From assembly GCF_900116495.1 (NCBI RefSeq), contig NZ_FPAY01000003.1:383960-447959 (forward strand): a stretch of DNA of 64,000 bases. The letters are read 5' to 3'. Of the stretch, positions 31,649 to 39,978 are shown in pieces. The position numbers and the translations under genes are program-made. Within the stretch, counting starts at the first letter, position 1; the number at the start of each line of letters is the position of its first letter. This DNA comes from Arthrobacter sp. ov118 (GTDB lineage Bacteria; Actinomycetota; Actinomycetes; Actinomycetales; Micrococcaceae). The notes under the pieces are model-generated. The model saw nothing but the letters and a program-made list of their open reading frames with translations, was not told where the DNA came from and did no database searches.

Positions 31649-32728
31649 ATGGAATCCTTCCCTGAACAGGACCTCATCTGGACCGGCTCCTACACGGCAG
31701 ACTCGGGCGGCAGCGCGACGGGAATCGGCGCAGTCACCATGATGGCCGACGGCGCCCTGCGCTGGCTCGGTGACGCGGCGGCGGCCGACTCCCCGTCCTT
31801 CCTGGCCGTCCACCCCTCACTTCCGATGGTTTATGCCGTGGCCGAGCAGGCGGGGACGGCCCGGGCCTACCGCCACTCCGGCGGGTTTGGCCTCGTGCCC
31901 GCCGGCCCGGCATGGCAGGCCGGCGAGGCGGCCTGCCATGCCGCCGTCGAGCCTTCCGGCCGCTTCCTTGTGGTCTGCTGCTGGGGCGACGGCCAGGTGC
32001 TGTTGTACGAGCTCGACGGCGACGGCGGAATCCTGCACCGGGCAGCCGCCGCACCCTCCCGCGACCCCTACGGTGATGCGCCGGGCGCAGAACGTCGGCC
32101 CAGCCGCGCCCACGCCGCGCTCATGCTGGCCGACGGCCGGGTGATGACCACCGATCTCGGTCACGACCTGCTGCGGATCTGGACTGTCCGCCGCGGACCG
32201 GCGCCGGGGCTGGTTCTGGATCATGAGGTGGTCCTGCCCCAGGGCAGCGGACCCCGGCACCTGGTCCAGCACCAGGGCGGGCATGTCTTTGTGGTGACCG
32301 AATATTCGATTCAGGTGGCCGTGGCCGGGAAGTCGCCGGACTCCGGGGACTTCCAGCTCGTCTTCGTCGGACCGGCCACCGCGGGCGGGGCGCTGCCGGG
32401 AGATTCGGCGGCCGAAATCGCCCTGACAGCCGACGGCCGGCACGCCTACGTCGGCGTGCGCGGCTCGAACCGGGTCAGTGCGCTGGAGGTTGAGGCCGAC
32501 GGCGCGGCGCTGCGCCCGCTGGCCGACGTTGCCAGCGGCGGCGACTGGCCCCGGCACCACCTGGTCCGCGATGGATGGCTCCACGTGGCCCACGAACGGT
32601 CCGGTGACATCGTGACGTTCCCGCTCGACGCGGAAACCGGGCTGCCGGGCAAGCCCCGGGGCCGCCTGCAGGTGCCGTCCCCTACCGCGCTGGTGCCGGC
32701 GCGAACCGGGCCTGCGCCGCGAGATTGA
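31649..32728 (+). CDS. Lactonase-family beta-propeller protein
   Basis: A 359-residue seven-bladed propeller of the YbhE/6-phosphogluconolactonase type. Blade sequences include WTGSYTADSGGSATGIGAVT, SFLAVHPSLPMVYAVAEQ, the conserved AHAALMLADGRVMTTDLGHD, GSGPRHLVQHQGGHVFVVTE and AYVGVRGSNRVSALEV. Members hydrolyse 6-phosphogluconolactone or other lactones. No signal peptide is seen. It is an isolated gene; the three 15-bp repeats at its end overlap the last codons. Function beyond lactonase family is not certain. Confidence 0.85.
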   Translation: MESFPEQDLIWTGSYTADSGGSATGIGAVTMMADGALRWLGDAAAADSPSFLAVHPSLPMVYAVAEQAGTARAYRHSGGFGLVPAGPAWQAGEAACHAAVEPSGRFLVVCCWGDGQVLLYELDGDGGILHRAAAAPSRDPYGDAPGAERRPSRAHAALMLADGRVMTTDLGHDLLRIWTVRRGPAPGLVLDHEVVLPQGSGPRHLVQHQGGHVFVVTEYSIQVAVAGKSPDSGDFQLVFVGPATAGGALPGDSAAEIALTADGRHAYVGVRGSNRVSALEVEADGAALRPLADVASGGDWPRHHLVRDGWLHVAHERSGDIVTFPLDAETGLPGKPRGRLQVPSPTALVPARTGPAPRD

Positions 32729-32763
32729 AGTATGCGCGATTGAGGTTTGCGGGATTGAGGGGT
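32719..32763. repeat. Three tandem 15-bp repeats at the end of the lactonase gene
   Basis: GCGAGATTGAAGTAT, GCGCGATTGAGGTTT and GCGGGATTGAGGGGT follow one another without gaps. The first contains the lactonase stop codon. They look like slippage duplications sharing GCGNGATTGA. Confidence 0.75.
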
Positions 32764-32794
32764 TAAGGTCCCGTTGCCGCAGCGGCGAGGCGGG

Positions 32795-33160
32795 TCAGCG
32801 GCTTTGCCAGGCGGCCGCCGCCGGCACCACGGCCTCCTGGCCGGAGCCGTCCAGCTGGAAGCCGCATCGGCAGCGCCACAGGGCAGGGAGGGCCGCGGCC
32901 CGGCCGGCGGGCTCGAACGAGTAGGACGCCATTGCGGCCGGCTCCGGCGAGCGCCACTCCATGGGTGACCCGCAGTGCAGCGGTGCCCGGCCTTCCGGCG
33001 TCCAGGGCAAGACATCCCGGGCAACCGTGTCCGGGAGCGTCATGTGCGGGAATATCGGATCCGGGAGTGTTACACCGGGATCCACGAGCGCCAGTGCCCC
33101 GCGCCCCTTCAGCGGCGGGTCATCACAGGGTTCCCCGGCAATGGTTAGGGTTTCAGCCAC
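32795..33160 (-). CDS. Hypothetical protein with C-terminal Cys-x-Cys ribbon-like end
   Basis: A 121-residue soluble protein starting at GTG 33160 (VAETLTIAGEPCDDPPLKGR), with GAGAGTAGG upstream. The second half contains APLHCGSPMEWRSPEPAAM and ALWRCRCGFQLDG; the two cysteine groups could form a zinc-ribbon-like site. I recognise no family, although similar short proteins seem common in Arthrobacter. It is convergent with the lactonase gene and divergent in promoter sense from nothing obvious; a MarR gene lies 126 bp beyond its start on the same strand. Confidence 0.6.
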   Translation of the reverse strand: MAETLTIAGEPCDDPPLKGRGALALVDPGVTLPDPIFPHMTLPDTVARDVLPWTPEGRAPLHCGSPMEWRSPEPAAMASYSFEPAGRAAALPALWRCRCGFQLDGSGQEAVVPAAAAWQSR

Positions 33161-33285
33161 GACGCCTACTCTCAGTTGAGGTCGAACAGTTGAGATCGAA
33201 AAAACCAAGTAGTAAGCATACATATAATTAGACTGGCTAACTAGCTGGACGCGCCGGCTGGTCCCGCATCTCCGGGCGGCGCGCC

Positions 33286-33783
33286 CTAAGGCCGGTGATC
33301 TCGCATGGCCGATCCCATCCGGTGCAGAAACGAAATGACCACCCGGGCCTCGTCAGCGCTCATCGACTCAGCCACGTCCATCATCCGCCGGTGCATCTGG
33401 CCGAGAGCCGCACGGACGTCGGAATCAGTGGCGATCGTCGGCACGATCACGAGCGAGCGCCGGTCGGTTGGATGCGGTTCACGCCGGACGTTCCCGCTGG
33501 CCACCAGGCGGTCGATCAGAGAAGTCGTTGAAGCGGTAGTGATGCCCAGGACGCGGCTGAGATCCTTGGGGCCGACCCGCTCCCCAATCGCTTCGGCACG
33601 CAGCAGGTAGCGCAGGGCCAGGAGGTCGGTCTCCCCCATTCCCATCGAGTCGCGGGAGGACCGCCTCGTCGCCGCTTCCGAGGTCGCGTACTCCCTAAGG
33701 GCCTGGAGGACGGCCGCAGCGGCGTCCACCCCGCCCTCGCGGCCATGCACGTTTCCGGAAGGCGGCGCACCATGGGAATCCAT
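33286..33783 (-). CDS. MarR-family transcriptional regulator
   Basis: A 165-residue winged-helix regulator. Helices in the sequence MGMGETDLLALRYLLRAEAI lead to the recognition helix in VGPKDLSRVLGITTASTTSL and IDRLVASGNVRREPHPTDRR, the classical MarR wing with its DRR tip. The C-terminal dimerisation helices contain MHRRMMDVAESMSADEARVV. Targets and ligand are unknown; no transporter or enzyme is divergent from it, but the 121-residue hypothetical gene lies downstream on the same strand. The ATG at 33783 was chosen as the first in frame. Confidence 0.9.
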   Translation of the reverse strand: MDSHGAPPSGNVHGREGGVDAAAAVLQALREYATSEAATRRSSRDSMGMGETDLLALRYLLRAEAIGERVGPKDLSRVLGITTASTTSLIDRLVASGNVRREPHPTDRRSLVIVPTIATDSDVRAALGQMHRRMMDVAESMSADEARVVISFLHRMGSAMRDHRP

Positions 33784-33874
33784 CCGGCAATCCTAGCTGA
33801 ACTGATATCTAGCCAGCCGAACAATCCCGGCGGCCGCAGCGCCGCGGCCAGTCCGCACGGTCCGGCGGCGGACA

Positions 33875-33911
33875 CAAAAAACCCCGGTCCCTGCTGCCAG
33901 GAAACCGGGGT
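33875..33911 (-). terminator. Intrinsic terminator of the tRNA-Lys gene
   Basis: On the minus strand the stem ACCCCGGT/ACCGGGGT with an extended CAGG/CCTG top is followed by a run of T residues (A-run at 33876-33880 on the plus strand). It lies 22 bp after the tRNA 3' end. Confidence 0.85.
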
Positions 33912-33933
33912 GTTCCACTCTTCGCTAAAAGAG

Positions 33934-34006
33934 TGGGCCCTGTGGGGATCGAACCCACGACCCACGGATTAAAAGTCCGATGCTCTACCAACTGAGCTAA
34001 AGGCCC
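33934..34006 (-). tRNA. tRNA-Lys (anticodon TTT)
   Basis: A 73-base cloverleaf on the minus strand: acceptor GGGCCTT pairs with AGGGCCC (one G-T), the D arm begins AGCTCAGTTGGTAGAGC, the anticodon loop is CTTTTAA with TTT as anticodon, and the T arm is GTGGGTTCGATCCCCAC. The discriminator is A and CCA is not encoded. An intrinsic terminator follows. Confidence 0.97.
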
Positions 34007-34198
34007 CAACTGATAGCTCCGAAGCAGCGGATAAATCCGTGGCGACGGCGCGTTTCAGCCCAGTCCATTTCTGAACGTTAACACTGTACCCCAGACCTGG
34101 CCCGGCTTATGACTCCGGTCCGCACCGGCGTGGGGCTTCATCGGCTGCACCGGCCGGCCGTCCTCGATTCCCCGGCGGCACAGGAGTAGCGTGGTGGG

Positions 34199-34852
34199 AT
34201 GAACGAGCACGCAGGATCCAGCGTCCCCGGCCCACGGCACCACAAGCCGAAACCCTTCGCGCCGATCGACTTTGAGCCGTTTGCCGGCGGGGCCGATCCC
34301 GCCCGCGTCTCGGAGGCGGCCCATCTTGCCGCCCAGGCCCTGGTGCGCCGCGGCCGAGACAGCGACGACCCCAAGGTGACCAGGCGGCTGGTGAAGCTTG
34401 CCGACGAGCAGGGCCTGGAGGCGATCGCCGAAATGTGGGCCGAAAGCCCGGCCCGGTCACTCCCCGGCGCCCTGTGGCGGCTGTATGCCCTGCGGGCAGC
34501 TACCATCCAGGATCCGGAGCGGATCTCCGTGTATTTCAAGGCGGGAAAGGACACGGCCCAGGTGTCGCATGTAGTGGCAGGTGCCGCTGAACCGCCGGGC
34601 GCGGACGAGATGAAAACCATGGCCGACGCCATCCTCTCCGGCGCGTTCGACGGCGATTTCGACGTTGCGCTTGAACGCTCCGCAGCGTTTTGCCGGGTGG
34701 TGGCCCTGGGCCAGGCAACCCTGGCCGATGGGGCCGAGCACAGCAACGAAGTCCATGCCAGCAAGCTCACCCGCAACTCGCACCTGCTGGTCAAGACGGC
34801 GGAGGACCTTGAGCACGCCGCGAACGCGTGGCGGCTCGGCGAACTCGATTAG
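34199..34852 (+). CDS. Conserved hypothetical actinobacterial protein
   Basis: A 217-residue soluble, mostly helical protein. Notable stretches are PFAPIDFEPFAGGADPARVS, WAESPARSLPGALWRLYALR, SHVVAGAAEPPGADEMKTMA and LLVKTAEDLEHAANAWRLGE. It resembles proteins in Arthrobacter and relatives that are sometimes mislabelled as RNA polymerase subunits, with no proven function. ATG at 34199 is preceded by a weak ribosome site (GTGGTGGG). It is monocistronic: the next feature is the candidate small RNA 117 bp downstream. Confidence 0.8.
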   Translation: MNEHAGSSVPGPRHHKPKPFAPIDFEPFAGGADPARVSEAAHLAAQALVRRGRDSDDPKVTRRLVKLADEQGLEAIAEMWAESPARSLPGALWRLYALRAATIQDPERISVYFKAGKDTAQVSHVVAGAAEPPGADEMKTMADAILSGAFDGDFDVALERSAAFCRVVALGQATLADGAEHSNEVHASKLTRNSHLLVKTAEDLEHAANAWRLGELD

Positions 34853-34968
34853 GCGGGCGGCCGGGCGTCCGCGAGGCCGCGGATGGGCGCCAGGCGCCGC
34901 CCGGGAACGCACGGCCGGGCCCCACTGTCAATGTTGACTTGGATGAAGCGACGTAGAAAACTAAAAGC

Positions 34969-35059
34969 GGTGCCGAACCGCGAAACCCCCGGGCTTCAAC
35001 ATTTAGCCGCCTAGAGCGGCCTACCGCCGAGAGGCGTATCCGGTTCGGCACCATTTTTT
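34969..35059 (+). ncRNA. Candidate structured small RNA with intrinsic terminator
   Basis: A perfect 12-bp outer stem (GGTGCCGAACCG at 34969-34980, CGGTTCGGCACC at 35041-35052) encloses 60 bases. Inside are two clear hairpins: GCCGC-CTAGA-GCGGC (35006-35020) and CGCC-GAGA-GGCG (35025-35036) with a GNRA-type loop. A third, weaker C-rich one lies near 34982-34997. A-TTTTTT follows the outer stem, as in a terminator. TTGACT at 34934 could be a -35 box, with an A-rich stretch 34954-34966 ahead of the stem. It lies 165 bp before the DUF47-PiT operon on the same strand. I do not recognise a known class; the only C-run has five bases, so 6C RNA is not supported. Confidence 0.55.
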
Positions 35060-35223
35060 GTGCCTCTTTGCGCCGAGCCCTTTGGTTATGGGACAGTCGC
35101 GTCGCCTGCGCACGTGCCGGCGACGTCGGACGGTAAAGTAAGGGGCATGCGCAGGCCACCGTCAAGTCACACGGGCGGCCGACTGCACCCGCAAAACTCT
35201 CCTCGGAAGACCGGTGACACCCT

Positions 35224-35841
35224 GTGAAGCTGCGCCTGTTTCCGCAGGAGACCGCCGGACTTAACCTGCTCGCCCAGATGGCGCGCCAGATCACGCTGGC
35301 CACCGGAACCCTCTCGGAGATCCTCGGCGCACCGGCCAGCGAGCATGCCCGGCTCGTGGAGGACATGCACAACCATGAGGCCAAATCGGCGGAGCTGCAC
35401 TTCGCCCTCCTGACCCACATGCGGACCAGCTTCATAAACCCGCTCCCCCGCGAGGACATGTACGCGCTGTCCCGGTACCTCAACGAAGCCCTGGAGAAAC
35501 TCGATGCCGCCGCCGAGCTGGTGTCCCTCTACAAGCTCGAGCGGCTCTCCAAGCGTGCGGCGGACCAGCTTGAAATCATCAGCAGGCAGGCCGAACTCAC
35601 CGTCGAGGCCATGCGGCAGCTAAACAATCTCGATGATCTCGAGGACTACTGGATCGAGATCCTGCGCCTGGCCAAACGTGCCGAACGCACGCACAGAGTC
35701 TGGGTTGCGGACATGCTCCACGACATGAAGGCGATGACGTACGCGCGCCATCGCGACATCGCGAACCAGCTCGTGGATGTCACGAAGGACATGCGCCGGA
35801 TCGCCACCCAGGTGGGCAGCATCATCGTCAAGGAATCCTGA
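35224..35841 (+). CDS. DUF47 (PhoU-like) phosphate transport accessory protein
   Basis: A 205-residue all-helical protein of the DUF47/PhoU_div family, which occurs beside PiT transporters and probably regulates them. Evidence: MARQITLATGTLSEILGAPA, DMHNHEAKSAELHFALLTHM, INPLPREDMYALSRYLNEAL and the final VDVTKDMRRIATQVGSIIVK. The conserved ExxxD-type metal residues in VEDMHNHEAKS are present. GTG at 35224 starts it; its stop is one base from the PiT start, so they form an operon. A TAAAGT box near 35135 may be the promoter. Confidence 0.92.
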   Translation: MKLRLFPQETAGLNLLAQMARQITLATGTLSEILGAPASEHARLVEDMHNHEAKSAELHFALLTHMRTSFINPLPREDMYALSRYLNEALEKLDAAAELVSLYKLERLSKRAADQLEIISRQAELTVEAMRQLNNLDDLEDYWIEILRLAKRAERTHRVWVADMLHDMKAMTYARHRDIANQLVDVTKDMRRIATQVGSIIVKES

Positions 35842-35842
35842 C

Positions 35843-36859
35843 GTGATGTTCTTTTTCCTTGCCCTGGTGCTGGTGTGCGCCGGGGCCTTCGCGTTCCTCA
35901 ACGGCTTCCGGGACGCATCCTCCTCCGTTGCCCTCGCCGTGCGGACGCGGGCGCTCACCCCCACGGTGGCGGTATTGCTGGCCGCACTGTTCAACTTCAT
36001 CGGCGCCGCGCTGAGCGCTGCCCTGGTACTGGCCGTCAGCCAGGCCTGGCTGACGCTGCCGGCCGGCACGAACGGCCTCACCATCCTCCTGGCGGGACTG
36101 CTCAGCGCCATTCTGTGGGGCGTCTACCTGTGGTGGCGCGGTATCCCGGCGTCCTCCACGCACGCCCTGGTTGGCGGGCTCGCCGGAGCAGGCGTCGCGA
36201 GCGTCGCCGTCGGCGGTCATTCCGTCACCGGGGTCGACGCGTCCCTGTTGTACCAGGTGGCGCTGCCGCTGCTGGTCTCGCCGGTGATCGCCTATGTCGG
36301 GGCATACCTGCTGACCTGGCCAGCCAGCTGGGCCGCCCGGTACACGCCACCGAACGTCGTCAACACCCGGTCCCGGATGGCCCAGGCCGTTGCCGCAGGC
36401 GCCGTGGCGTTCGGACACGGCCTGCAGGACGGCCAGCGCACCAGCCTGGTCGTGGTTCTGGCGCTGCTGGCGGCCGGGCTCTCCGACGGCGGTTCGGTGC
36501 CGGTGTGGGTCGCCCTGCTGACGGCCCTCCTGTTGTCGGCCGGGACGCTGGCCGGCGGCTGGCGGATTTCCTACACGATCGGGCACCGGCTAACCCGGAT
36601 CGACCCGATCCGCGGATTTGTTGCCCAGATCTACAGCTCGGTGATGCTGCTCGTCGGCGCGATCGGGCTGCACTGGCCCGTCTCCACCACCCATACGGTG
36701 ACGGCGGCGACCCTCGGCGCCGGCGCCAACCAAAGCTTCCCGGGCACCAACCGCCTGCTGGTGATCCGCATCCTGGCCTTCTGGGTCCTCACGCCGGTTG
36801 CCTGCGCCGCCGCCGCGTTCGTCCTGCAGCTGGCCCTCTCGCCGCTCGCAGGACGGTAG
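35843..36859 (+). CDS. pit: Inorganic phosphate transporter, PiT family
   Basis: A 338-residue low-affinity phosphate permease. The two PiT signature repeats are visible: AFLNGFRDASSSVALAVRTR at the N-terminus (the usual NGxxDAxNA with Ser in place of Ala-Asn) and AFGHGLQDGQRTSLVVV in the second half. WWRGIPASSTHALVGGLAGA and HWPVSTTHTVTAATLGAGAN carry the family's SSTHA and STTHT motifs. About ten membrane helices are present. GTG at 35843 or ATG at 35846 is the start; AAGGA at 35830 favours either. It is convergent with pstB. Confidence 0.93.
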   Translation: MMFFFLALVLVCAGAFAFLNGFRDASSSVALAVRTRALTPTVAVLLAALFNFIGAALSAALVLAVSQAWLTLPAGTNGLTILLAGLLSAILWGVYLWWRGIPASSTHALVGGLAGAGVASVAVGGHSVTGVDASLLYQVALPLLVSPVIAYVGAYLLTWPASWAARYTPPNVVNTRSRMAQAVAAGAVAFGHGLQDGQRTSLVVVLALLAAGLSDGGSVPVWVALLTALLLSAGTLAGGWRISYTIGHRLTRIDPIRGFVAQIYSSVMLLVGAIGLHWPVSTTHTVTAATLGAGANQSFPGTNRLLVIRILAFWVLTPVACAAAAFVLQLALSPLAGR

Positions 36860-36911
36860 CACGCATCGATTGCCCCCACCGGTCCCTTGCCTCGCAAGTC
36901 CCCACCGGTGT

Positions 36912-37691
36912 TTATCCGAAGCGGCCGGAGACGTAGTCCTCGGTGGCCTTCTCAGCCGGGTTGCTGAAGATAGTCGGGGTGTCGCCGTACTCGATCAGTT
37001 TGCCCGGCTTGCCGGTGCCGGCAATATTGAAGAAGGCCGTCTTGTCCGACACGCGCGCCGCCTGCTGCATGTTGTGGGTCACGATCACCACCGTGTACTG
37101 GTCCTTGAGCTCATTGATGAGGTCCTCAATGGCCAGCGTCGAAATCGGGTCCAGGGCTGAGCAGGGCTCGTCCATGAGGATCACCTGGGGTTCCACGGCA
37201 ATCGCCCGGGCAATGCACAGGCGCTGCTGCTGACCGCCGGACAGGCCGGATCCAGGCTTGGCGAGCCGGTCCTTGACCTCGTTCCACAGGTTCGCCCCCT
37301 GCAGGGAACGCTCCACCAGCACATCGGCCTCGCCCTTGGAGATCTTATGGTTGTTCAGCTTCACGCCGGCCAGCACGTTGTCCCGGATGGACATGGTGGG
37401 GAACGGGTTGGGCCGCTGGAACACCATGCCGATCTGGGCACGGACCGTGACCGGGTCGACGCCGGGGCCGTACAGGTTATCCCCGTCCAGCAGCACCTCA
37501 CCTTCAACGCGGGCCCCGGGAATGACCTCGTGCATGCGGTTCAGGGTGCGCAGGAAGGTGGACTTGCCGCAGCCCGACGGGCCGATGAAGGCCGTGACGG
37601 ACTTGGCGTCGATGTTAATGTTGACGCCCTCGACGGCCAGGAATTTGCTGTAGTAGACGTTCAGGTCCTTGACGTCGATGCGCTTAGACAT
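36912..37691 (-). CDS. pstB: Phosphate ABC transporter ATP-binding protein
   Basis: A 259-residue ABC ATPase that powers high-affinity phosphate uptake. Walker A is GPSGCGKST (about residues 33-41), the signature is LSGGQQQRLCIARAIA, Walker B is VILMDEPCSALDP, and the switch His is in VVIVTHNMQQAARVSD. The PstB-typical RTLNRMHEVIPGARVEGEVL follows Walker A. It is the last gene of pstS-pstC-pstA-pstB, 49 bp after pstA. AAGGAACACC precedes ATG. Confidence 0.97.
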   Translation of the reverse strand: MSKRIDVKDLNVYYSKFLAVEGVNINIDAKSVTAFIGPSGCGKSTFLRTLNRMHEVIPGARVEGEVLLDGDNLYGPGVDPVTVRAQIGMVFQRPNPFPTMSIRDNVLAGVKLNNHKISKGEADVLVERSLQGANLWNEVKDRLAKPGSGLSGGQQQRLCIARAIAVEPQVILMDEPCSALDPISTLAIEDLINELKDQYTVVIVTHNMQQAARVSDKTAFFNIAGTGKPGKLIEYGDTPTIFSNPAEKATEDYVSGRFG

Positions 37692-37740
37692 GGTGTTCCT
37701 TCACTTGCTGGAGGTATAAACGGCGGACGCGGGGCTGGGC

Positions 37741-38850
37741 CTAGCGGCCGGTCTTGGGGGAGAAGATGCGGGCAATCAGGCGTGCGCCGAGATTGAGCAG
37801 CATCACCAGGATGATAAGCACCAGGGCCGCGCCCCAGGCCCGCACGGAGGACGGGTCCGGGTTGGACGGCGAGGTGGGGTTCAGGATCTGGGTGTAGATG
37901 AACGTGGGCAGCGAGGCCATCCAGCCGCTGAACACGTTGGTGTTGATGGTGGTCGCGAACCCGGCAGTGACCAGAATCGGCGCGGTTTCGCCGATCACGC
38001 GGGCGATCGCGAGGGTGATCCCGGACGCGATGCCGGAGATCGCCGTCGGAAGGACCACCTTGAGGATGGTGCGCCATTTGCGGACGCCCAGGGCGTAGGC
38101 CGCCTCGCGGAGTTCGTTGGGCACGATCTTGAGCATTTCCTCGCTGGAGCGGACCACCACAGGGATCATCAGCACGGACAATGCGACGGCGGCAACGGCG
38201 CCTGTCTTGGTGCCCGGCCCGACCACCGCGAAGAAGGCTGCCGCGGCGAACAGACCCGCGACAATGGACGGGATGCCGGTCATGACGTCCACGAAGAAGG
38301 TGATGGCACGGGCCAGCGGGCGGTCTTCGCCGTATTCGACGAGGTAGATCGCGGTGAGCAGGCCCACCGGGACGGAGATGATGGTCGCGAGCACCGTGAT
38401 CAGCAGGGTGCCCATGAACGCGTGGTAGATGCCGCCCACTAACGGGGCGCCTTCCTCGACAGTCTTGTTGTCAAAGGCACCGGTGACGCCGTTCATGGAG
38501 GTGCTGAGGAAGCCGGGATCCAGGAGCCCGGGGATCCCGTTCACCAACACAGTCCAGATCACTGAAAACAGGGGCAGCAGGGCAACCAGGAACGAGCCCA
38601 CAACCAGGCAGGTGGCCAGTTTGTCCTTGGCCTTGCGGGAGCCTTCCACCACGAGGCTCCAGCCCACCAGTCCGGCGGCGAAGAGGATGGCGGAGACGAT
38701 TCCCCAGCCGAAGGCGTTGAAGCCGATCAGCGCCAGGATGGCGGCGCCGAGGACCAGGGCAACGGCCAGGACGATATAGGGAGCGGCCTTGGGCAACTGC
38801 CCTTTGGTCAGTGCCGAGCGTTTGCGTACCGGGGTCAGGGTGGAGGTCAT
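37741..38850 (-). CDS. pstA: Phosphate ABC transporter permease PstA
   Basis: A 369-residue permease. The first half carries three hydrophobic segments and a long external loop with GLLDPGFLSTSMNGVTGAFD. The permease core contains GLLTAIYLVEYGEDRPLARA and MTGIPSIVAGLFAAAAFFAV. The EAA loop is LREAAYALGVRKWRTILKVV, followed by GIASGITLAIARVIGETAPI. It is longer than Escherichia coli PstA because of extra N-terminal helices, as is common in actinobacteria. Its start directly abuts the pstC stop. Confidence 0.96.
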   Translation of the reverse strand: MTSTLTPVRKRSALTKGQLPKAAPYIVLAVALVLGAAILALIGFNAFGWGIVSAILFAAGLVGWSLVVEGSRKAKDKLATCLVVGSFLVALLPLFSVIWTVLVNGIPGLLDPGFLSTSMNGVTGAFDNKTVEEGAPLVGGIYHAFMGTLLITVLATIISVPVGLLTAIYLVEYGEDRPLARAITFFVDVMTGIPSIVAGLFAAAAFFAVVGPGTKTGAVAAVALSVLMIPVVVRSSEEMLKIVPNELREAAYALGVRKWRTILKVVLPTAISGIASGITLAIARVIGETAPILVTAGFATTINTNVFSGWMASLPTFIYTQILNPTSPSNPDPSSVRAWGAALVLIILVMLLNLGARLIARIFSPKTGR

Positions 38851-39783
38851 TTAGTTGGCTCCCGAGAATTCTTTGTGCCGGGCGATGATTCCGCGGGCGA
38901 TCATGTTCACGCCGAGGGTAATGACGAACAGCACCAGGCCCGCGGCGATCAGCGTGCTGACCTTCAGCCCGCTGGCCTCGGGGAAGTTCAGGGCGATTTC
39001 GGCGGCGATGGTCTGGTTGCCGGACTGGATCAGGCTGGCGGTCAGGGCACCGGAGGACAGTACCAGCGCCACGGCCATGGTCTCGCCGAGGGCGCGGCCG
39101 AGTCCCAGCATCACGGCACTGATGATTCCAGGCCGGCCGAAGGGCAACACGGTCATCCGGACCATCTCCCAGCGGGTGGCACCGAGTGCCAGCGCGGCCT
39201 CTTCATGCAACTTGGGGGTCTGCAGGAAGATCTCGCGGGTCAGGGAGGTGATGATAGGCAGGACCATGACGGCGAGCACGATGCCGGCCGTCAGGATGGT
39301 TTTGCCAGTGGCGGAGGCGGGGCCTTGGAAGATCGGCAGCCAGCCCATGTTTTCGGCCAGCCAGTCGTAGGCCGGGGAGATCTCCTTGGCGAGGAACGCA
39401 ACGCCCCAGGCGCCATAGATCACCGAAGGGATAGCGGCCAGCAGGTCAACCACGTAGCCGAGGCCGGAGGCGAGCTTTCGCGGGGCATAGTGCGAAATGA
39501 ACAGCGCCACACCGATGGCGATCGGCGTGGCAATCACCAGGGCGATCACAGATGCAATGAGGGTGCCGATGACGAGCGGCCAGATGTAGGTGAAGAATCC
39601 TTCGCCGCCCTGGATCTTGTCCGCCGGAGCAACCAGGGCCGGGAACGCCTGGATGGCCAGGAACAGTGCCACGCCGAAGAGCACGGCGAGGATCAGACAC
39701 CCTGCTGCCAAGGTGGCGGCGGAAAAGACTTTGTCACCGGCGCGGCCCGCGCCCCGGGACTTGGTCAGGGAGGTGGTGGTCAC
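38851..39783 (-). CDS. pstC: Phosphate ABC transporter permease PstC
   Basis: A 310-residue permease with six membrane helices. It shows the large periplasmic loop with IQGGEGFFTYIWPLVIGTLI, then IGVALFISHYAPRKLASGLG, DLLAAIPSVIYGAWGVAFLA, and the EAA loop HEEAALALGATRWEMVRMTV. GLGRALGETMAVALVLSSG follows. GTG at 39783 is the start, with GAAGGACCGTGAA upstream; 30 further codons in frame look non-coding. It is the second pst gene, separated from pstS by 195 bp with a strong hairpin. Confidence 0.96.
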   Translation of the reverse strand: MTTTSLTKSRGAGRAGDKVFSAATLAAGCLILAVLFGVALFLAIQAFPALVAPADKIQGGEGFFTYIWPLVIGTLIASVIALVIATPIAIGVALFISHYAPRKLASGLGYVVDLLAAIPSVIYGAWGVAFLAKEISPAYDWLAENMGWLPIFQGPASATGKTILTAGIVLAVMVLPIITSLTREIFLQTPKLHEEAALALGATRWEMVRMTVLPFGRPGIISAVMLGLGRALGETMAVALVLSSGALTASLIQSGNQTIAAEIALNFPEASGLKVSTLIAAGLVLFVITLGVNMIARGIIARHKEFSGAN

Positions 39784-39881
39784 TTCACGGTCCTTCGGTT
39801 TGGATAGGGGGCCGGGGGCCGGCTGCGGAGGCCTGCGCAGCCGGTGTCCGGCAATTCTTGTTGTTCTGAACAAACGCGTCA

Positions 39882-39931
39882 GTTCCCTGCTCCGTGGCGC
39901 CGCCTGTGGCGTCCGTTTCGGAGCAGGGAAC
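39882..39931 (-). terminator. Stable intercistronic stem-loop between pstS and pstC
   Basis: GTTCCCTGCTCCG at 39882-39894 pairs perfectly with CGGAGCAGGGAAC at 39919-39931. The 24-base loop can itself form a small GC hairpin. It lies 48 bp after the pstS stop inside the operon. Such stems after binding-protein genes limit read-through and protect the upstream mRNA, raising PstS over the permease. A second small palindrome (TTGTTC-T-GAACAA, 39861-39873) follows. Confidence 0.8.
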
Positions 39932-39978
39932 CTTCGTCAGGATGGTGTTTCCACTATGCCTCGCGGCGCAGGCTATCC

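Noticed and set aside
34969..35059. tRNA or tRNA-like gene, or 6C RNA
   Set aside because: There is no T-loop sequence or anticodon arm of correct size, and the closing stem is 12 bp. Only one C5 run is seen, whereas 6C RNA has two loops with six or more C.
39784..39873. 30-residue N-terminal extension of PstC
   Set aside because: It is Pro/Arg-rich and GTG 39783 has a clear ribosome site. The extension also overlaps the small palindrome at 39861.
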